DNA of 64,000 nt from Microbacterium sp. T2.11-28 (GCF_950097975.1 NZ_CATNHF010000028.1:1-64000), one strand, 5' to 3'. Positions 34,378 to 43,138 are shown, numbered from the stretch's first letter. Translations and numbers: made by a program. The notes: generated by a model not told the origin, from the sequence alone.

Positions 34378-36537
34378 ATGCCGACCACGGCACCCATCGC
34401 CGCCTCGAAGGCGTCGTCCCGTCGACGCCGCGGCTCGTCGGCCCGTCGCGAAGACGACGCGCCGCTCATCCCGATCCTCGCCCGCAAGGTCCGCGAGGTC
34501 GAGGCCAAAGCCCAGCGCGGCAAGCTCGGCCCCACCAACCGGGTCAAGTTCCAGGTCATCGCCTTCCTGGTCCGCGAGGAGCGCGCCCGCGTCAAGGCCG
34601 AGGCGGAGATCCCTGCGGCCACCCGCGCCGAGCTGCTCAAGCGGCTCGACGGCGTCGCGACCATCCTCGCCAAGACCGCCGCCCGCGACACCTCGCTCAT
34701 CCAGCTGCTCGAAGTCGACCAGGCGACGTCGCCTGTGGCCCGCCGCATGCGTCGCGACTGGCTGCTCGAGTCGGGCGCGGAGCTCGCCGAGGACGAGCTC
34801 ATCATCACCGATGTCGCGCCGGTCCATGCGCCGGTCGTGCCGGCCGCGCTCGCCGAGCGCCAGGTCGTGCCGCCGCAGATCGACGCGCGCCGTGAGGCCA
34901 ACCCGTTCCTGGCGCCCGACCTCGCCCTGCGCGCCCCCGTCGAAAACGTGCGTCGCCGGCTCGACGGCTGGGAGCTCATGGGACCCCTGTACAAGGCGTT
35001 CGAGATGGGTGCCGGCGGCGGTGCCGCCTCGATGGAACTGCCGCCGATGCCGGAGTTCGACCGGCTCTCGCCCAAGGGCCTGGAGATCATGGCCCACCAG
35101 TCCCGCTTCCTGGAGGCGGTCCGCGGCGGTCACCGGTCCTTCCTCCTGGCGGACGAGCCGGGCCTCGGCAAGACCGCGCAGTCGGTGCTGGCCGCGTCGG
35201 TCGCCGACGCCTATCCGCTCCTGGCGGTCGTGCCCAACGTCGTGAAGATGAACTGGGCCCGCGAGGTCGAGCGCTGGACGCCGCATCGCCGCGCCACGGT
35301 CATCCACGGCGACGGCGACACGGTCGACGCGTTCGCCGACGTGTTCATCGTGAACTACGAGGTCCTCGACCGGCATCTCTCGTGGCTGGGCGACCTCGGC
35401 CTGCGCGGCATGGTGGTCGACGAGGCGCACTTCATCAAGAACCTCACCTCGCAGCGTTCGCAGAACGTGCTCGCGCTCGCCGCCCGCATCCGCGAGCAGG
35501 TCCGCGATCCGCTCATGCTCGCCCTCACCGGAACGCCGCTCATCAACGACGTCGAGGACTTCGACGCCATCTGGCGCTTCCTCGGCTGGACCAACGGCGA
35601 GAAGCCCGGGCCGCTGCTCATGCAGAAGCTCGACGCCACCGGTCTCACCCCGGCGGACAAGGCGTTCTATCCCGAGGCGCGCGAGGCGGTCATCTCGCTC
35701 GGCATCGTCCGTCGCAAGAAGAAGGACGTCGCGGCGGACCTGCCGGACAAGCTGGTCGCCGATCTGCCGGTCGAGCTCGACGACGACTTCGGCCGCTCCA
35801 TCCGCGCCGCCGAGCAGGAGCTCGGTCAGCGGCTGGCCGCCAAGTACCGGCGCATCATCGAGGCCCGCGGCGACCGCGTCGTCCTCGACGACATCGACGA
35901 GGACATCGTGCGCCTCGTCGCCCACGGCGAGCTCGAGGAGTCCAAGGCGGCCGGCAGCGGCAGCGACAACGTCTTCACCATGGTCCGGAAGATCGGCCAG
36001 GCCAAGGCGCTGCTCGCGGCCGATTACGCGGTGCAGCTGCAGCGCTCGGTCGGCAAGGTCGTCTTCTTCGCCAAGCACATCGACGTGATGGACGCCGCCG
36101 AGGCCCATTTCGCGGCCGCAGGGCTGCGCACGGTCTCGATCCGCGGCGACCAGACGACGCCGGTGCGCCAGCAGGCCATCGACGCCTTCAACAACGACGC
36201 CGACGTCGCGATCGCCGTGTGCTCGCTGACCGCGGCAGGTGTCGGCCTGAACATGCAGGCGGCCTCGAACGTCGTGCTCGCCGAGCTGTCGTGGACGGCG
36301 GCCGAGCAGACCCAGGCGATCGACCGGGTGCACCGCATCGGGCAGGACGAGCCGGTGACGGCGTGGCGGATCATCGCCGCGCACACGATCGACACGAAGA
36401 TCGCCGAGCTGATCGACTCCAAGCAGGGCCTCGCGCAGCGGGCGCTCGACGGCGATCAGGTCGACCCCACCTCGAGCGACTCGGTCCAGCTGTCGGCGCT
36501 CATGCACCTCCTGCGGCAGGCGCTCGGCGCGTTCTGA
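34378..36537 (+). CDS. SNF2-family DEAD/DEAH-box helicase-like ATPase
   Basis: A 719-residue protein. After a basic N-terminus and a helical region of about 200 residues, the SNF2 ATPase core begins: Walker A LADEPGLGKTAQS, DEAH box in MVVDEAHFIKN, TGTP motif, then the second RecA lobe with VFFAKHIDV, the SLTAAGVGLN segment and IDRVHRIGQ. SNF2 proteins translocate on DNA to remodel protein-DNA complexes. No methylase or nuclease gene is adjacent, so a restriction or defence role has no contextual support. ATG 34378 follows AGGAGGAG. Confidence 0.88.
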   Translation: MPTTAPIAASKASSRRRRGSSARREDDAPLIPILARKVREVEAKAQRGKLGPTNRVKFQVIAFLVREERARVKAEAEIPAATRAELLKRLDGVATILAKTAARDTSLIQLLEVDQATSPVARRMRRDWLLESGAELAEDELIITDVAPVHAPVVPAALAERQVVPPQIDARREANPFLAPDLALRAPVENVRRRLDGWELMGPLYKAFEMGAGGGAASMELPPMPEFDRLSPKGLEIMAHQSRFLEAVRGGHRSFLLADEPGLGKTAQSVLAASVADAYPLLAVVPNVVKMNWAREVERWTPHRRATVIHGDGDTVDAFADVFIVNYEVLDRHLSWLGDLGLRGMVVDEAHFIKNLTSQRSQNVLALAARIREQVRDPLMLALTGTPLINDVEDFDAIWRFLGWTNGEKPGPLLMQKLDATGLTPADKAFYPEAREAVISLGIVRRKKKDVAADLPDKLVADLPVELDDDFGRSIRAAEQELGQRLAAKYRRIIEARGDRVVLDDIDEDIVRLVAHGELEESKAAGSGSDNVFTMVRKIGQAKALLAADYAVQLQRSVGKVVFFAKHIDVMDAAEAHFAAAGLRTVSIRGDQTTPVRQQAIDAFNNDADVAIAVCSLTAAGVGLNMQAASNVVLAELSWTAAEQTQAIDRVHRIGQDEPVTAWRIIAAHTIDTKIAELIDSKQGLAQRALDGDQVDPTSSDSVQLSALMHLLRQALGAF

Positions 36538-36545
36538 TCACGGTC

Positions 36546-36581
36546 ACCGGCGCCACGATCCATGCGGGTCGCGGCGCCGGT
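36546..36581. terminator. GC-rich hairpin after the helicase gene
   Basis: Nine-base perfect arms ACCGGCGCC (36546-36554) and GGCGCCGGT (36573-36581), 18-nt loop, starting 9 nt after the stop codon. No T-run follows, so termination is plausible but not certain. Confidence 0.4.
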
Positions 36582-36683
36582 TATCGACGGCGGCCGCAGT
36601 GGCACGGCGGTCGGCCCCGGCGGTAGTGTCAGGGGGGCAGCGTCGCCCTCAGCTCCACATCCCGAACACCGAAGGATCTCCCC

Positions 36684-37712
36684 ATGAAGATCGGCATCCT
36701 CACCAGCGGCGGCGACTGCCCCGGGCTGAACGCCGTCATCCGCGGCCTCGTGCTCAAGGGCACGACGACCCACAACATTGAGTTCGTGGGCATCCGCGAC
36801 GGCTGGCGCGGCGTCGTCGACGGCGACTTCTTCCCGCTCACCCGTCACGAGGTGAAGGGCCTGTCCAAGGTCGGCGGGACGATCCTCGGCACGAGCCGCA
36901 CCAACCCCTACGAGGGTCCTCGCGGGGGAGCGGAGAACATCGCCAAGACGCTGTACGGCCACCGCATCGACGGCATCGTCGCCATCGGCGGCGAAGGCAC
37001 GCTGGCCGCCGCCAACCGTCTCTACGGCGACGGCATCAACGTGCTCGGCGTGCCGAAGACCATCGACAACGACCTGCGCGCCACGGACTACTCGTTCGGG
37101 TTCGACACGGCCGTCAACATCGCCACCGAGGCGATGGACCGCCTGCGCACCACCGGCGACTCGCACCAGCGCTGCATGGTCGCCGAGGTCATGGGTCGCC
37201 ACGTGGGCTGGATCGCCCTGCACTCGGGCATCGCGGCGGGCGCGCACGTCATCTGCATCCCCGAGGTGCCGATGTCGCTCGAGGACATCGCCGCCCAGGT
37301 GCAGAAGGCGCACGACCGCGGCCGTGCGCCGCTGGTCGTCGTCTCCGAGGGCTTCAAGCTCCTCGGTCAGGACGAGGCTTACTCCGACAAGGGGCTCGAC
37401 GCCTTCAACCGTCCGCGCCTCGGCGGCATCGGCGAGGTGCTCGCGCCCGAGATCGAGCGCATCACCGGCATCGAGACCCGCGCCACCGTGCTCGGCCACA
37501 TCCAGCGCGGCGGATCCCCGTCGGCCTTCGACCGGGTCCTCGCGACCCGGCTCGGCCTGCACGCGGCCGACGTCGCCGTCGAGGGCGCCTGGGGCCAGAT
37601 GGTCTCCATGAAGGGCACCGACATCGTCCGCGTCCCCTTCGCCGAGGCGCTGGGCGAGCTCAACACCGTCCCGCTCTACCGCTACGAAGAGGCCGCCGCC
37701 CTCTTCGGCTGA
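36684..37712 (+). CDS. pfkA: 6-phosphofructokinase
   Basis: Phosphorylates fructose 6-phosphate in glycolysis. The 342-residue protein has the PFK signature TSGGDCPGLNAVIRG, GGEGTLAAANRL (residues 102-113) and PKTIDND (124-130). Residue 105 is Gly, typical of ATP-dependent enzymes, while Lys125 is more usual in pyrophosphate-dependent enzymes; this mixed pair is known in an actinobacterial PFK group, so the phosphate donor is uncertain, ATP more likely. A TAGTGT box at 36624-36629 may be the -10 element. A palindromic repeat array begins 21 bp after the stop. Confidence 0.93.
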   Translation: MKIGILTSGGDCPGLNAVIRGLVLKGTTTHNIEFVGIRDGWRGVVDGDFFPLTRHEVKGLSKVGGTILGTSRTNPYEGPRGGAENIAKTLYGHRIDGIVAIGGEGTLAAANRLYGDGINVLGVPKTIDNDLRATDYSFGFDTAVNIATEAMDRLRTTGDSHQRCMVAEVMGRHVGWIALHSGIAAGAHVICIPEVPMSLEDIAAQVQKAHDRGRAPLVVVSEGFKLLGQDEAYSDKGLDAFNRPRLGGIGEVLAPEIERITGIETRATVLGHIQRGGSPSAFDRVLATRLGLHAADVAVEGAWGQMVSMKGTDIVRVPFAEALGELNTVPLYRYEEAAALFG

Positions 37713-37732
37713 GCCGCCCACCCCGTCCTCGG

Positions 37733-37833
37733 GGCATGTCCCACTTTCAACCGGGCGTGTCCCACTTCCGGTGTGGCATGTCCCACTTTCGGCTGGTTCC
37801 GCCAGGCACACACGACCGAAAGTGGGACATGCC
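37733..37833. repeat. Left flanking array: three 21-bp-spaced TGTCCCACTTTC motifs plus one inverted copy
   Basis: Direct motif copies start at 37737, 37758 and 37779, exactly 21 bp apart; an inverted copy is at 37818-37829. The third and the inverted copy form an 18-bp perfect inverted repeat (37775-37792 and 37816-37833) with a 23-nt loop. It lies between pfkA and the DUF559-like gene and mirrors the array at 38934-39027. Reading frames through it give a recurring KWDM-type heptad peptide that is not a real gene. Confidence 0.85.
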
Positions 37834-37936
37834 CTCGTGGCGCCGCCTCCTCCCCAAGGGCCGAGCGGAGCGGATCGTCCGCTGACCCCTGGGAAGTGCG
37901 CGATGCGCGTACGGCGCTGTCAGCACCCTGAGGGGC

Positions 37937-38851
37937 ATGGCCTCTCGTCCATCGCTGCCGCTCGCCCTGCCCGCCTCCTTCACCGTCGCGCAGGCGGCCG
38001 AGGCGGGGGTCGCCCCGGGCCGGCTGCGAGGGCGCTCGCTGGCGCGTCCGTTCCACGGCGTCCGCGCGCGAAGTGCAAGTGCGTCGACGACGATGATCGA
38101 TCTGTGCCGCGCCTACGCGCCACGACTGCGCGAAGGTCAGTTCTTCAGCCACGAGACCGCCCTGCTGCTCCACGGCGCACCCATGCCGGATTGGCCCTAC
38201 GTGCCCCGCATCCATGTTTCGGCGCATCGGCCGAGCCGCGAGCCCCGGACGGTCGGAGTCGTCGGACACCGGCTTCAGACACGTGTGCCGGTCGTACGCG
38301 ATGTCGACGGGATGCCGGTGGAGGATCCCGCGCGCGCCTGGCGACAGTGCAGGACGCTCTGGACGCATGGAGACCTCGTCGCCGCGGCGGACTTCCTGGT
38401 GAGCGGTGCGCGGCCGCCGATCACCGTGGCGGAGCTCCGCGACGAGGTGGTGCGGATGGGGGATGTGCGCCGGGGCATCCTCTCCCGCGCGCTGGACGAT
38501 GTGCGAGGCGGTGTCAGGTCGGCACGGGAGACGCGGCTGCGGCTCCTCCTGCGGGATGCCGGTCTGCCTGAGCCCCACACGGCGTGGAACCTGTATGACG
38601 AGCGCGGCACATTCGTCGCCGAGCTCGACCTCGCCTACCCGCAGCGCCGGGTGGGGGTGGAGTACGACGGTCGTGTGCACGCCGCAGACCCGGGCCAGTT
38701 CGCGAGAGACGCCGACCGCTGGGATGCCGTGCGGGCGCACGGCGTGGACCTCGTCCGCATCCTCTCCCACCACCTCGCCGGCGACGGCGCCGCCGCGGTG
38801 CAGAAGGTCCGCGCTGCGCTGATGCGAGCAGGCTGGACCCCGCTCGCCTGA
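37937..38851 (+). CDS. AbiEi-like wHTH plus DUF559/Vsr-type endonuclease-fold protein
   Basis: A 304-residue soluble protein. The N-terminus (FTVAQAAEAGVAPGRLRGRSL ... FHGV) resembles the winged-helix start of AbiEi-type antitoxin-like proteins. The C-terminal ~90 residues resemble the DUF559/very-short-patch-repair nuclease fold: FVAELDLAYPQRRVGVEYDGR has acidic residues at the PD-(D/E)xK core positions, then FARDADRWDAVRAHGVDLVRI. Nuclease activity is inferred. The gene stands alone, flanked by mirror-image repeat arrays and followed at once by 13-bp tandem repeats. ATG 37937 has only a weak purine-rich ribosome site (GAGGGG). Confidence 0.7.
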   Translation: MASRPSLPLALPASFTVAQAAEAGVAPGRLRGRSLARPFHGVRARSASASTTMIDLCRAYAPRLREGQFFSHETALLLHGAPMPDWPYVPRIHVSAHRPSREPRTVGVVGHRLQTRVPVVRDVDGMPVEDPARAWRQCRTLWTHGDLVAAADFLVSGARPPITVAELRDEVVRMGDVRRGILSRALDDVRGGVRSARETRLRLLLRDAGLPEPHTAWNLYDERGTFVAELDLAYPQRRVGVEYDGRVHAADPGQFARDADRWDAVRAHGVDLVRILSHHLAGDGAAAVQKVRAALMRAGWTPLA

Positions 38852-38854
38852 CCC

Positions 38855-38932
38855 GCTCCGCTGGGACGCTCCGCTGGGACGCTCCGCTGGGACGCTCCGC
38901 TGGGACGCTCCGCTGGGACGCTCGGCTGGACG
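38855..38932. repeat. 13-bp tandem repeat, five perfect copies plus one degenerate
   Basis: Unit GCTCCGCTGGGAC repeats from 38855 to 38919 without change; a sixth copy (38920-38932) carries a substitution and a deletion. It begins 4 nt after the stop of the DUF559-like gene and abuts the right-hand palindrome array. The 13-bp unit is not a multiple of 3 and is non-coding. Confidence 0.9.
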
Positions 38933-38933
38933 C

Positions 38934-39027
38934 ATGTCCCATTTTCGGTCGTATCCGAGCCGACGAACCGACCGAAAGTGGGACATCAACCGCCGAGAGT
39001 GGGACATGGACCGCCGCAAGTGGGACA
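38934..39027. repeat. Right flanking array: one TGTCCCATTTTC motif plus three 21-bp-spaced inverted copies
   Basis: One forward motif (38935-38946) and three inverted copies starting at 38974, 38995 and 39016, again exactly 21 bp apart. The first pair forms an 18-bp inverted repeat (38934-38951 and 38969-38986, one mismatch, 17-nt loop). The arrangement is the mirror image of the left array. It also lies downstream of the convergent oligopeptidase gene. Confidence 0.85.
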
Positions 39028-39035
39028 GGCAGCGG

Positions 39036-39085
39036 GCCGGCGCGGGGCGCGGCCGGCGCGGGGCGCGGCCGGCGCGGCCGCAGCC
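39036..39085. repeat. GGCCGGCGCGGGGCGC tandem repeat
   Basis: About 2.5 copies of a 16-bp GC-only unit between the right palindrome array and the stop of the oligopeptidase gene. Self-complementary GGCCGGC cores could form a strong hairpin and help terminate the minus-strand transcript. Confidence 0.6.
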
Positions 39086-39096
39086 GGCGGGGGGCG

Positions 39097-41202
39097 TCAG
39101 TCGGCGAGGCCGAGGACGTCGAGGAGCCAGGCGAGCTCGAACGCCCGCTGGTGCCAGGCGTTGTAGCGGCCGCTCACGCCGCCGTGCCCGGCGACCATCT
39201 CGCAGCGCAGCAGCGCATCGGCGCCGACCTCGCGCAGCCGCGCCACCCACTTGGCGGGCTCGACGTACAGCACGCGGGTGTCGTTGAGCGAGGTCGTGGC
39301 GAGGATGCGGGGATACCGCACGCCCTCCCGCACGTTCTCGTACGGCGAGTACGACTTCATGTACGCGTAGACGTCGGCGTCGTGGAGGGGATCGCCCCAC
39401 TCGTCCCACTCGATCACCGTCAGCGGGAGCGAGGGGTCGAGGATCGTCGTCAGGGCATCGACGAACGGCACGTCGGCGAGGATGCCGGCGAACAGCTCCG
39501 GTGCCAGGTTGGCGACGGCGCCCATCAGCAGGCCGCCGGCAGACCCTCCCTCGGCGACGAGCAGGTCGGGTGTCGTCCAGCCCTCGTCCACGAGGTGGCG
39601 CGCGCAGGCGACGAAGTCGGTGAAGGTGTTGCGCTTGTGCTGCAGCTTGCCGTCCTCGTACCACTGCCGGCCGAGCTCGCCGCCGCCGCGCACGTGGGCG
39701 ACGGCGAAGACGACGCCGCGATCGAGCATCGACAGCCGGGCCACCGAGAACCCGGGCTCGATCGAGTGCTCGTACGAGCCGTATCCGTAGAGGTGCACCG
39801 GCCGCGGCGCTGCGCCGGGGTCGCCGAAGGAGCGCTTCCAGACGAGGGAGACCGGCACGCGGGTGCCGTCGTCCGCCGTGGCCCACACCCGCTGCTGGCC
39901 GTAGTCGGCCGCGTCGTAGCCGCCGAGCACCGGCTGCCGCTTGCGCAGCAGGAGCTCCCCGGTGGCGACGACGTAGTCGTAGACGGTGCCCGGGGTGGTG
40001 AACGAGCCGTAGCCCAGGCGCAGCACGGGCGGCGCCCATTCGGGGTTGCCGGCCGTGCCCACGGAGTAGAGCGGCTCGTCGAAGTCGATCTCCGACACCG
40101 CGCTGCTCTCGTAGTCGAGCACGCCGAGCCGGGGGAGGCCCTCGCGGCGGTAGGCCACGACCCCCCAGTCGCGGAACGCGGACACGTCCAGCAGACGCCG
40201 GCCGGGGACGTGCGGGAGCACGGGGGTCCGCTCGCCCTGCGGGTCGGAGGCCGCGACGCGCACGAGCTCGAAGTCCAGGGCGTCGCGGTTGTGCAGCACG
40301 TACAGCACGTCCTCGCCGCCGACGACGGCGTGGGTGGTCGAGTACTCGACGCCCTCGGTGCGCGGCCAGACGACGCGCGGCTCGGCGCGCAGGTCGTCGG
40401 CGGGAACGAGGAACTCCTCCGAGGTGATGGAGGAGCCGACCTCGATCACGAGGTAGGCATCGCTGCGCGTGAACCCGGCGCCGACCCAGTAGCGCTCGTC
40501 GGGCTCGTGGAACAGCCGCACGTCGGAGGAGGCGTCGGTGCCCACCTCGTGCAGCCAGACGGTGTCGGGTCGCCACGCGTCGTCGACCGTGGTGTAGACG
40601 ATGTGGCGTCCGTCGGGGGAGAAGGTGGCGCCCGCGGAGGTGTTCTCGACGACGTCGGCGAGGTCGACGCCGCGGACGAGGTCGCGGATGCGCAGCGTGT
40701 ACCGCTCGTCGCCCTCCACGTCGACGCCGTACAGCAGGCGCGTGCCGTCGGTGGAGACCTCCAGGCTGCCGAGCGAGAAGAACTCGTGACCGTCCGCCTC
40801 GACGTTCCCGTCGAGCAGCACCTCCTCGCCGGGGACCGCCGTGTCGGCCGACAGCTCGGGCGGCGTCCAGTCGTCAGGCGAGGCGAGCGGGGCGCGGCAG
40901 TGGATGCCGTACTGCTTGCCCTCGACGGTGCGTCCGTAGTACCACCACTGACCCCGCCGTGACGGGACCGAGAGGTCCGTCTCGAGCGTGCGTCCCTTGA
41001 TCTCCTCGAACAGGCGCGTCCGCAGTCCCTCCAGGTGAGCGGTGCGCTCGTCGGTGTAGGCGTTCTCGGCCTCCAGGTGCGCGATCACCTCCGCGTCGTC
41101 CTTCGCGCGCAGCCAGTCGTAGGCGTCGGCGAACTCGTCGCCGTGATGGCTGCGGGTGCGGGGGCGGGCAGGGGCGACGGGAGGCTGCGACGTGCTCACC
41201 AT
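39097..41202 (-). CDS. S9A family oligopeptidase B-like peptidase
   Basis: A 701-residue cytosolic serine peptidase of the prolyl oligopeptidase family that cleaves short peptides, in the oligopeptidase B branch usually after basic residues. The N-terminal ~400 residues form the beta-propeller; the catalytic domain has the nucleophile motif GGSAGGLLMG and the His motif VAGHGGVSGRYN near the end. ATG 41202 is used; a TAGCGT box at 41207-41212 (minus strand) would fit better with the GTG codon directly after it (41199), so the true start may be one codon later. Upstream codons to 41349 are non-coding. Confidence 0.9.
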   Translation of the reverse strand: MVSTSQPPVAPARPRTRSHHGDEFADAYDWLRAKDDAEVIAHLEAENAYTDERTAHLEGLRTRLFEEIKGRTLETDLSVPSRRGQWWYYGRTVEGKQYGIHCRAPLASPDDWTPPELSADTAVPGEEVLLDGNVEADGHEFFSLGSLEVSTDGTRLLYGVDVEGDERYTLRIRDLVRGVDLADVVENTSAGATFSPDGRHIVYTTVDDAWRPDTVWLHEVGTDASSDVRLFHEPDERYWVGAGFTRSDAYLVIEVGSSITSEEFLVPADDLRAEPRVVWPRTEGVEYSTTHAVVGGEDVLYVLHNRDALDFELVRVAASDPQGERTPVLPHVPGRRLLDVSAFRDWGVVAYRREGLPRLGVLDYESSAVSEIDFDEPLYSVGTAGNPEWAPPVLRLGYGSFTTPGTVYDYVVATGELLLRKRQPVLGGYDAADYGQQRVWATADDGTRVPVSLVWKRSFGDPGAAPRPVHLYGYGSYEHSIEPGFSVARLSMLDRGVVFAVAHVRGGGELGRQWYEDGKLQHKRNTFTDFVACARHLVDEGWTTPDLLVAEGGSAGGLLMGAVANLAPELFAGILADVPFVDALTTILDPSLPLTVIEWDEWGDPLHDADVYAYMKSYSPYENVREGVRYPRILATTSLNDTRVLYVEPAKWVARLREVGADALLRCEMVAGHGGVSGRYNAWHQRAFELAWLLDVLGLAD

Positions 41203-41371
41203 CCCCACGCTAACGGACCGTTCGAGCACGGCGCCCCCGGGTTCTGCGATCGCCCTCGGATGTGCGAGGATTTCCCTCGTCCGGTTGCCGGAACATGAAC
41301 CCACGGTGAACTCTTCGTTCGCACCGCCGACGCCCGTCGGCATCCCCACACCCCTCTACGGAAAGCGAACT

Positions 41372-42724
41372 GTGGAAGCCGCAGTCTTCATCGTGGTGCT
41401 GGTGATCGCACTGGCACTGTTCTTCGACTTCACCAACGGGTTCCACGACACCGCGAACGCGATGGCCACGCCCATCGCCACCGGTGCGCTCAAGCCCAAG
41501 GTGGCCGTGCTCCTGGCCGCCGTCCTGAACCTGGTGGGCGCGTTCCTGTCGACCGAGGTGTCCAAGACGATCTCGCACGGCATGATCAACGAGTCCGGCA
41601 TCGATCCGGGCACCTTCCTGCCGATCATCTTCGCGGGTCTCATCGGCGCCATCACCTGGAACATGCTGACCTGGCTCCTGGGTCTGCCCTCGAGCTCGTC
41701 GCACGCCCTCTTCGGCGGGCTCATCGGTGCGACGCTCGTGGGAGCGAGCGCCGCGGCGATCGACTTCGGCGTCGTCCTCAGCAAGGTCGTGCTCCCGGCG
41801 GTCATCGCCCCGTTCACCGCCGGGGTGATCGCCTTCGCGGTCACCAAGATCGCCTACGCCGCGACGCGGCGCTACGACAACAAGCCCGACGGCCGCGACG
41901 GCTTCCGGTGGGGGCAGATCTTCACGTCCTCCCTGGTCGCCCTCGCCCACGGCACCAACGACGCCCAGAAGACGATGGGTGTCATCACCCTCGCGCTCAT
42001 CACCGCCGGCATGCAGGACCGCGAGCACGCCGACCCGCAGTTCTGGGTCATCTTCGCCTGCGCGTTCACCATCGCCCTGGGCACCTACATGGGTGGCTGG
42101 CGGATCATCCGCACGCTCGGCAAGGGCCTCACCGACGTCAAGCCCGCGCAGGGCTTCTCGGCGGAGTCCTCGACGGCGGCCACCATCCTCGCCTCCAGCT
42201 TCTTCGGCTTCGCCCTGTCGACGACCCAGGTCGCGTCGGGCTCCGTCATCGGCTCCGGCCTGGGCCGTCGCGGCTCGACGGTCCGCTGGCGCACGGTCGG
42301 GCGCATCGCCGTCGGCTGGCTGCTGACGCTGCCGGCGGCGGGTGCCGTCGGCGCCGCCGCCGCGCTCGTCGTCGTGTGGCTCGGTCCGGTGTGGGGCGTC
42401 CTCGTGGGCGCCGTGGTCGCGGTCGCCATCGTGCTGGCCATCTTCTGGCGGTCGCGTCGCGATGCCGTCCACGCCGGCAACGCGATGAGCGAGGTCGCCG
42501 ACTCGGGTCATGCCGTGAAGGTCAAGCGCAATCCGCCGCCCACCCGCCGTCAGCGGGCGATCCTCCGCGAGCAGGCGCGGCAGAAGGCGGAGCAGGAGGC
42601 CCGTGAGAAGGCGGCCCGCAAGGCGAAGGCCAAGGCCGACGCCAAGCGCGCCGCAGAGGACCGCAAAGCGGCCGAGCGCGCAGCCACGGCGGGCAAGGCG
42701 AGCACGAAGGGCGACAAGAAGTGA
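41372..42724 (+). CDS. Inorganic phosphate transporter, Pit family
   Basis: Low-affinity phosphate importer driven by a cation gradient. The 450-residue membrane protein carries the duplicated PiT signatures DFTNGFHDTANAMATPI (N-half) and LAHGTNDAQKTMGVI (C-half), ten or more helices, and a ~70-residue Lys/Ala-rich charged C-terminal tail. GTG 41372 follows GGAAAG at 6 nt; upstream in-frame codons to 41156 are divergent-promoter DNA. It overlaps the next small gene by 4 nt. Confidence 0.9.
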   Translation: MEAAVFIVVLVIALALFFDFTNGFHDTANAMATPIATGALKPKVAVLLAAVLNLVGAFLSTEVSKTISHGMINESGIDPGTFLPIIFAGLIGAITWNMLTWLLGLPSSSSHALFGGLIGATLVGASAAAIDFGVVLSKVVLPAVIAPFTAGVIAFAVTKIAYAATRRYDNKPDGRDGFRWGQIFTSSLVALAHGTNDAQKTMGVITLALITAGMQDREHADPQFWVIFACAFTIALGTYMGGWRIIRTLGKGLTDVKPAQGFSAESSTAATILASSFFGFALSTTQVASGSVIGSGLGRRGSTVRWRTVGRIAVGWLLTLPAAGAVGAAAALVVVWLGPVWGVLVGAVVAVAIVLAIFWRSRRDAVHAGNAMSEVADSGHAVKVKRNPPPTRRQRAILREQARQKAEQEAREKAARKAKAKADAKRAAEDRKAAERAATAGKASTKGDKK

Positions 42725-43053
42725 GCGTCACGATCGACTGGTTCGCCTTCCTCGAGGTGTTCGCCGCGGCCCTGGCCGGCGCCGCCCTCGTCGTCGGGTT
42801 CTACGCGCTGGGACTGCGGCTGCTCGTCCGCGCCGGTCGCGCCCCGGTCGTCGCGCCGGCGGAGTTCACCGACGCGATCACGATCATCTCCGAGAAGGAG
42901 GCGAACCGCGCCGCGAAGGCGGCAGCGAAGGCCGCGCGCAAGAGCCCGCTCACCGAGGGGCAGAAGTCGGTCGCGCTCGTCGCCGCGTACGGCTCGTTCG
43001 CCGTGTCGGGCCTGGCGGTGCTCGCCGGCCTCCTCCTGATCGTCCTGCACTGA
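42721..43053 (+). CDS. Small membrane protein coupled to the Pit transporter
   Basis: A 110-residue protein with two transmembrane helices (about 10-35 and 85-108) separated by an Ala/Lys-rich cytoplasmic segment with alternating charges, similar in composition to the tail of the preceding transporter. GTG start in a 4-nt GTGA overlap with that gene implies coupled synthesis. Possibly an accessory subunit of the phosphate transporter; family not recognised. Confidence 0.8.
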   Translation: MSVTIDWFAFLEVFAAALAGAALVVGFYALGLRLLVRAGRAPVVAPAEFTDAITIISEKEANRAAKAAAKAARKSPLTEGQKSVALVAAYGSFAVSGLAVLAGLLLIVLH

Positions 43054-43138
43054 GTGCTGCACCGAGTCCCGCACCCGGCCTGCGGCGACCTGCCCCGGGC
43101 GCGATCGCGCGTCCTGGGCCCCGCGTAGGCTGACCGAC

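Noticed and set aside
34285..36507. A 740-codon open frame antisense to the SNF2 helicase gene
   Set aside because: Shadow of a well-supported gene; composition is Arg/Asp/Leu-rich with no recognisable domain.
34378..36537. SNF2 gene as part of a restriction or DISARM-like defence island
   Set aside because: No methyltransferase, nuclease or other defence gene is adjacent; neighbours are copper export and glycolysis genes.
37747..37983. Short frames through the palindrome arrays giving KWDM-type heptad peptides
   Set aside because: They arise only because the motif repeats every 21 bp (7 codons); no start signals or other conserved sequence.
37733..39027. Possible CRISPR array because of evenly spaced repeats
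   Set aside because: Only three direct copies per side, motif ~12 bp with 9-bp intervals that are themselves similar, mirrored orientation and no cas genes.
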